Positions 62,412 to 64,000 of a stretch of DNA of 64,000 nt are shown in pieces. Below the pieces are notes generated by a model that worked only from the letters and a program-made list of their open reading frames with translations, had not been told where the DNA came from and searched no databases. How positions within the stretch are numbered: the stretch's first letter is position 1; the number at the start of each line of letters is the position of its first letter. Source of the DNA: PGYR01 sp046290495 (GTDB lineage: Bacteria > Bacteroidota > Ignavibacteria > Kapaibacteriales > UBA2268); NCBI GenBank assembly GCA_046290495.1, contig JBKAGT010000005.1:930001-994000 (forward strand), given 5' to 3'. A program made the position numbers and the translations under genes.

Positions 62412-63104
62412 CTATAGACCTATCAATACGCCATTAGTTAATTTTAAATAATAATATTGGTAATGTTTATTAAAGAAAATATTCCCTATTATTCTTCTAT
62501 TGATAGCTTTAGAGTTGAAATTAAAACTTAAATTTTTTAAATCTATATTAATATCTTGTGGGATATAATTGTAGTATTTTAAATTAATTAATCGTAGAAT
62601 TGATACAGAATCTAAATCTTTCTTTAATTGCAATTCTATATTTGAGACCATAGAAGTCCCACTTATACTTCTTAACCTATTACCTTTTGAATCATACCCA
62701 ATCAAACCGTTTAAATGTAAATTATTAACTGCTGAATAGTATTCAAAAGAACTTTTATATGTTTCCAATGTATCAGTAAACAAATCATGGTTTAATGTAT
62801 CTGTCCAATTATTACTTGAGCAACTAAACGTAAAGTTAAAATCATAAGTAAATAATTCATATTCAATATTACTTATTATTATTTTATCATTGATTCTTCT
62901 TAATTCCAGGTTGTATAGACAAGTTGGGTCTAAAATAGCTACATTATTATATTCTGAATCTTCACAACTACTGCTTAAATGAAAATAGTTTAATGTTAAG
63001 CTGCATGCAATTTCTTTTCTTAAGTCATGATAATGAGTAAAATCTTTAGTGCTTAAAGTATAAATTGAAGTTAATAATAGTAAGAAATAAGAAAGAATCT
63101 TCAT
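62412..63104 (-). CDS. Secreted protein of unknown function, paralogue A
   Basis: 230 residues with a signal peptide (MKILSYFLLLLTSIYTLS). The C-terminal third (INLKYYNYIPQDINIDLKNL to TNGVLIGL) resembles the end of the upstream gene (IQLKYYHYLPKKIKIEISDS to ANGVLK). It has several Cys in the first half. No domain recognised. It overlaps the upstream gene by 4 bases. Confidence 0.7.
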   Translation of the reverse strand: MKILSYFLLLLTSIYTLSTKDFTHYHDLRKEIACSLTLNYFHLSSSCEDSEYNNVAILDPTCLYNLELRRINDKIIISNIEYELFTYDFNFTFSCSSNNWTDTLNHDLFTDTLETYKSSFEYYSAVNNLHLNGLIGYDSKGNRLRSISGTSMVSNIELQLKKDLDSVSILRLINLKYYNYIPQDINIDLKNLSFNFNSKAINRRIIGNIFFNKHYQYYYLKLTNGVLIGL

Positions 63105-63820
63105 TTCAAAACCCCATTTGCTAAGTACATTATATAGCCATAATTTGAATTATAAACAATCCTTCCTGAAAAATACCTATTTAACATCTCTGAATAAAAA
63201 GAGAAATAGGAATCACTAATTTCAATCTTAATTTTCTTTGGCAAATAATGATAATATTTCAATTGAATATCTTTAACTATTGATTGATTTGTCAATGTAT
63301 CAACTAGAAATAAGCAGTCCGATTCTATGTTAATTTTTGTAAATAAATTTTTATCTAATGATAATAAATATAACCCATTCTTATGCAGTTTATGAATGTC
63401 ATTATAATTAAGCATATTAAGGGTGTGGGACACGTACGATGTAAGTTCCTCAAATCCAACTTTTTCTTCAGGAACTTTAGTAGAGTCATCCCATATTGAC
63501 TGTGTAGATGAACTCTCGAAATCAAAACTATACTTGACTAATGTAAATTTTTTGTCATAAAAAGTTAAAGTATCATTAGTAAAATCTAAATATAGTAAGT
63601 ATTGTTGTTCATAATCAAGCAATATATCATCTACATCAGATAGAGAACTCTTATTATTAACTATATTATCATAAAATAAGTTAATTAACAAACTAGCTTG
63701 AATATCTTTCCGCACTTCAATCTTCAATTCCTTTCTTAAACTATCATTTATATTTTCGTTAGAATAAACAATTGAAATTGAAGTAAGAAATATATAAATA
63801 ATTAGTATACTTTTAATCAT
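63101..63820 (-). CDS. Secreted protein of unknown function, paralogue B
   Basis: 239 residues, signal peptide MIKSILIIYIFLTSISIVYS, then RKELKIEVRKDIQASLLINL and a middle region of mixed character. The conserved C-terminal segment is shared with paralogue A. First gene of a coupled pair. No domain recognised. Confidence 0.7.
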   Translation of the reverse strand: MIKSILIIYIFLTSISIVYSNENINDSLRKELKIEVRKDIQASLLINLFYDNIVNNKSSLSDVDDILLDYEQQYLLYLDFTNDTLTFYDKKFTLVKYSFDFESSSTQSIWDDSTKVPEEKVGFEELTSYVSHTLNMLNYNDIHKLHKNGLYLLSLDKNLFTKINIESDCLFLVDTLTNQSIVKDIQLKYYHYLPKKIKIEISDSYFSFYSEMLNRYFSGRIVYNSNYGYIMYLANGVLK

Positions 63821-63860
63821 GTTTTTTTCCTTTCATTCGCTTTCTTACTATAAGGTTATT

Positions 63861-64000
63861 CATCTGGATCGTTTGTTTCTATTTTCATTCTATGTACCTG
63901 TTGTTTTGTCTCAATATAGCTATTCTTTTTGTTTACTTTCTTGGTCTATCATACTTTTAAGGAAGTTTCTGAAATATGGGATTGTATTAATTATTATGGG
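63861..64000 (-). repeat. Duplication junction repeat, copy C
   Basis: Contains a ten-codon remnant (MKIETNDPDE then a stop, 63888-63856), the same spacer, and the 3' end of a third membrane-protein copy. Confidence 0.75.
63920..64000 (-). CDS. Four-helix membrane protein, copy 3 (5' part beyond window)
   Basis: Only the last 26 codons are visible: PIIINTIPYFRNFLKSMIDQ then ESKQKE and a stop. They match the ends of the two other copies (PIIINTISYFRNFLISMVEE), with a six-residue extension. Confidence 0.75.
   Translation of the reverse strand, partial: PIIINTIPYFRNFLKSMIDQESKQKE

Noticed and set aside
1..64000. tRNA, rRNA, CRISPR arrays, transposases, riboswitches
   Set aside because: None recognised by eye; intergenic regions are short, and I saw no regularly spaced repeats, cloverleaf-like sequence or integrase/transposase motif.

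Overview
The window is a low-GC (roughly one third G+C by eye) chromosomal segment of a Bacteroidota/Chlorobiota-type (FCB group) bacterium. This is suggested by type IX secretion C-terminal sorting domains, a TonB-dependent receptor with a carboxypeptidase-like N-terminal extension, many Asp-rich lipoproteins, an Rrf2-sufBCDS operon, and promoters of the TTG-N19/20-TAnnTTTG type. The genus cannot be fixed from the sequence. An Ignavibacteria/Kapabacteria-like lineage would fit the TPR-adenylate cyclases, but this is a guess. I see no rRNA, tRNA, CRISPR array, prophage or insertion sequence, and no gene-free stretch longer than about 250 bases.

Layout. 1-3.4 kb: ligA (cut by the window edge) divergent from lpdA. 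3.6-6.1 kb: a fasciclin lipoprotein, a group III truncated haemoglobin and two tandem UmuD-like proteins. 6.1-11.5 kb: an Rrf2-sufB-sufC-sufD-sufS Fe-S assembly operon with a readable promoter and operator. 11.5-14.6 kb: mtaB followed by HAD, transglutaminase-like and isochorismatase-like genes in one tight run. 14.7-18.5 kb: two paralogous type IX-secreted ELWxxDGT-repeat proteins, one interrupted at a G9 tract. 18.7-28.2 kb: a YeiH transporter, three tandem secreted or lipoprotein paralogues, asnS, a serine hydrolase, ribD, a beta-barrel protein and an SDR. 28.4-34.6 kb: three tandem TPR-adenylate cyclases and a small membrane protein. 34.6-39.8 kb: comM, GDPD and a large M28 peptidase.

40-47 kb holds a putative iron-uptake cluster (two DUF4856 lipoproteins, an imelysin, an HTTM protein and a TonB-dependent receptor). 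47-50.5 kb has purH, a small ribosomal operon (an unlisted 55-residue protein, L31, S18) and an MBL hydrolase. 50.6-58.3 kb has a PpiD-like chaperone, hpnC-hpnD, an orphan nuoE, an inactive rhomboid and a NatAB-like ABC exporter. 58.4-60.6 kb is a slipin/NfeD pair. 60.7-64 kb is a young tandem-duplication zone built from a DUF1801 gene start, a four-helix membrane protein and a pair of secreted paralogues.

The observations I rank highest are: the UmuD pair, in which one copy keeps the Ser/Lys dyad and the other only the cleavage site; the G9 tract that switches a type IX-secreted protein; the three-cyclase array whose middle member lacks the transition-state Arg; the suf promoter with a perfect dyad between its -33 and -7 elements; a LigA lacking all four zinc-finger cysteines; and the duplication zone at the right end.
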